Translations under genes and position numbers: made by a program
The notes under the pieces: model-generated
What the model was told of the DNA's origin: nothing
The model's database searches: none
What the model saw: only the letters and a program-made list of their open reading frames with translations
From: Nymphaea colorata
Lineage: Eukaryota > Streptophyta > Magnoliopsida > Nymphaeales > Nymphaeaceae
Assembly (NCBI RefSeq): GCF_008831285.2
Contig: NC_045140.1
Coordinates: forward strand, 725,528-785,527
DNA: 60,000 nt
Direction of reading: 5' to 3'
Part shown: positions 59,446-60,000 of the stretch, one piece after another
How positions within the stretch are numbered: the stretch's first letter is position 1
Layout of the letters: each line of letters starts with the position of its first letter

Positions 59446-59532
59446 CCTAGTGATGCAACCCCTGCGCTCGAATGGATCGTTGTTTTGTCTTCATTGGGAA
59501 CGGATTTGTTTCCTGAATGATAGTAGATTTGG

Positions 59533-60000
59533 ATATGTCATTTGGATCCAAATTTTTGGATCAGAAATAAACTGTCACTGGTTACATTATAAGGATGTCA
59601 ACAGATAGATTCGAATATAATATATTCCTTATTTTATTTGCCTAACAAGACGAAATGGAAAAAGTCTGTCTCTTATTTGAATCCCATGTTTAAGATCTAT
59701 ATTCGATCCATATCTGACTTCCAAATTCACAACCGGATCCAATCCGACTTTTAGATACGCAACCAAATCCGAACTGTAACATTCATTTAGCGCTTAAGCC
59801 CAATCTGACTTCTTCATCGGATATTGAGTTTTTTTTAGACATTTGACCTTTTTTAAGAAAATCCATCCAATAATATCCACTTCAAATCAATTCTATAAAT
59901 GAGTGGCGAATTCCAAAAGAAATAAATGAATGAGAAGCACATGAAATCAAATATGTCCTAATAAAAAAATCTTTTAAAAGAAAAAAAAAAGTCGGTAAAT
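59533..60000. other. Ancestral upstream flank of gene B2, no gene seen
   Basis: Not duplicated within the window. AT-rich, with several 'AATCCGACTT / AACCGGATCC' words like those at about 48340-48400, a common intergenic repeat type. It would contain the native B promoter, but no element can be assigned. Confidence 0.5.

Larger units (their letters stand above)
50689..59532 (+). repeat. Tandem duplication, unit 2 (BAGP1 exons 14-18, genes A2 and B2, no Copia)
   Basis: Second copy of unit 1 in direct orientation. The Copia insertion site is empty (52112-52140). Unit-2-only DNA is 53631-54007 and about 57784-58118. Overall identity is very high by eye, with occasional substitutions and microsatellite length changes. 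Confidence 0.93.

Overview
The window is nuclear DNA from a flowering plant. Evidence: GT-AG introns in every multi-exon gene, an organelle-type PPR gene, a DUF1685 gene, an orthologue of the plant protein BAGP1, a Ty1/Copia LTR retrotransposon with a plant-type initiator-Met primer site, and many AT-rich, microsatellite and MITE-like sequences. I cannot name the species. The very long BAGP1 introns suggest a TE-rich, intron-expanded genome.

Layout. 0.27-2.05 kb: intronless P-class PPR gene (minus). 2-11.2 kb: gene-free, AT-rich DNA with microsatellites, a small inverted-repeat element and SINE-like relics. 11.2-13.3 kb: two-exon DUF1685 gene (plus) behind a dense cluster of ACGT (G-box/ABRE-type) cores. 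13.3-19.0 kb: gene-free, with a four-unit minisatellite and a MITE candidate. 19.2-42.5 kb: an 18-exon gene (plus) whose spliced product, 590 aa by my count, has an N-terminal membrane anchor, a C2 domain, a GRAM domain and a VASt domain, collinear with BAGP1. All exon phases join. Intron 15 carries a young Copia element of about 5.05 kb (36331-41379, minus).

42.5-60 kb holds the most unusual structure, a nested tandem duplication. The recent unit runs from a (TA)n tract in BAGP1 intron 13 (about 34889) to about 50641. It is repeated from about 50689 to 59532. The second copy carries BAGP1 exons 14-18, with no difference I can see by eye, and has no Copia element, so it preserves an empty insertion site. 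Each unit also carries two minus-strand paralogues (A and B) of a three-exon gene I do not recognise. Their products are 255-274 aa with an Arg-rich start, a Pro-rich stretch, an acidic middle and a conserved C-terminal half. A and B come from an older duplication that also copied flanking DNA. The window therefore holds four members: A1 (46460-47562), B1 (49536-50552), A2 (55047-56149) and B2 (58467-59445).

Inferred order of events: (1) A/B duplication; (2) tandem duplication of BAGP1 exons 14-18 plus A plus B, with breakpoints at microsatellite or G-rich sequence; (3) Copia insertion into copy 1 and separate deletions in each copy. The full BAGP1 locus remains potentially functional. The 3' fragment is promoterless, and B1 has lost all but about 89 bp of its ancestral upstream sequence.
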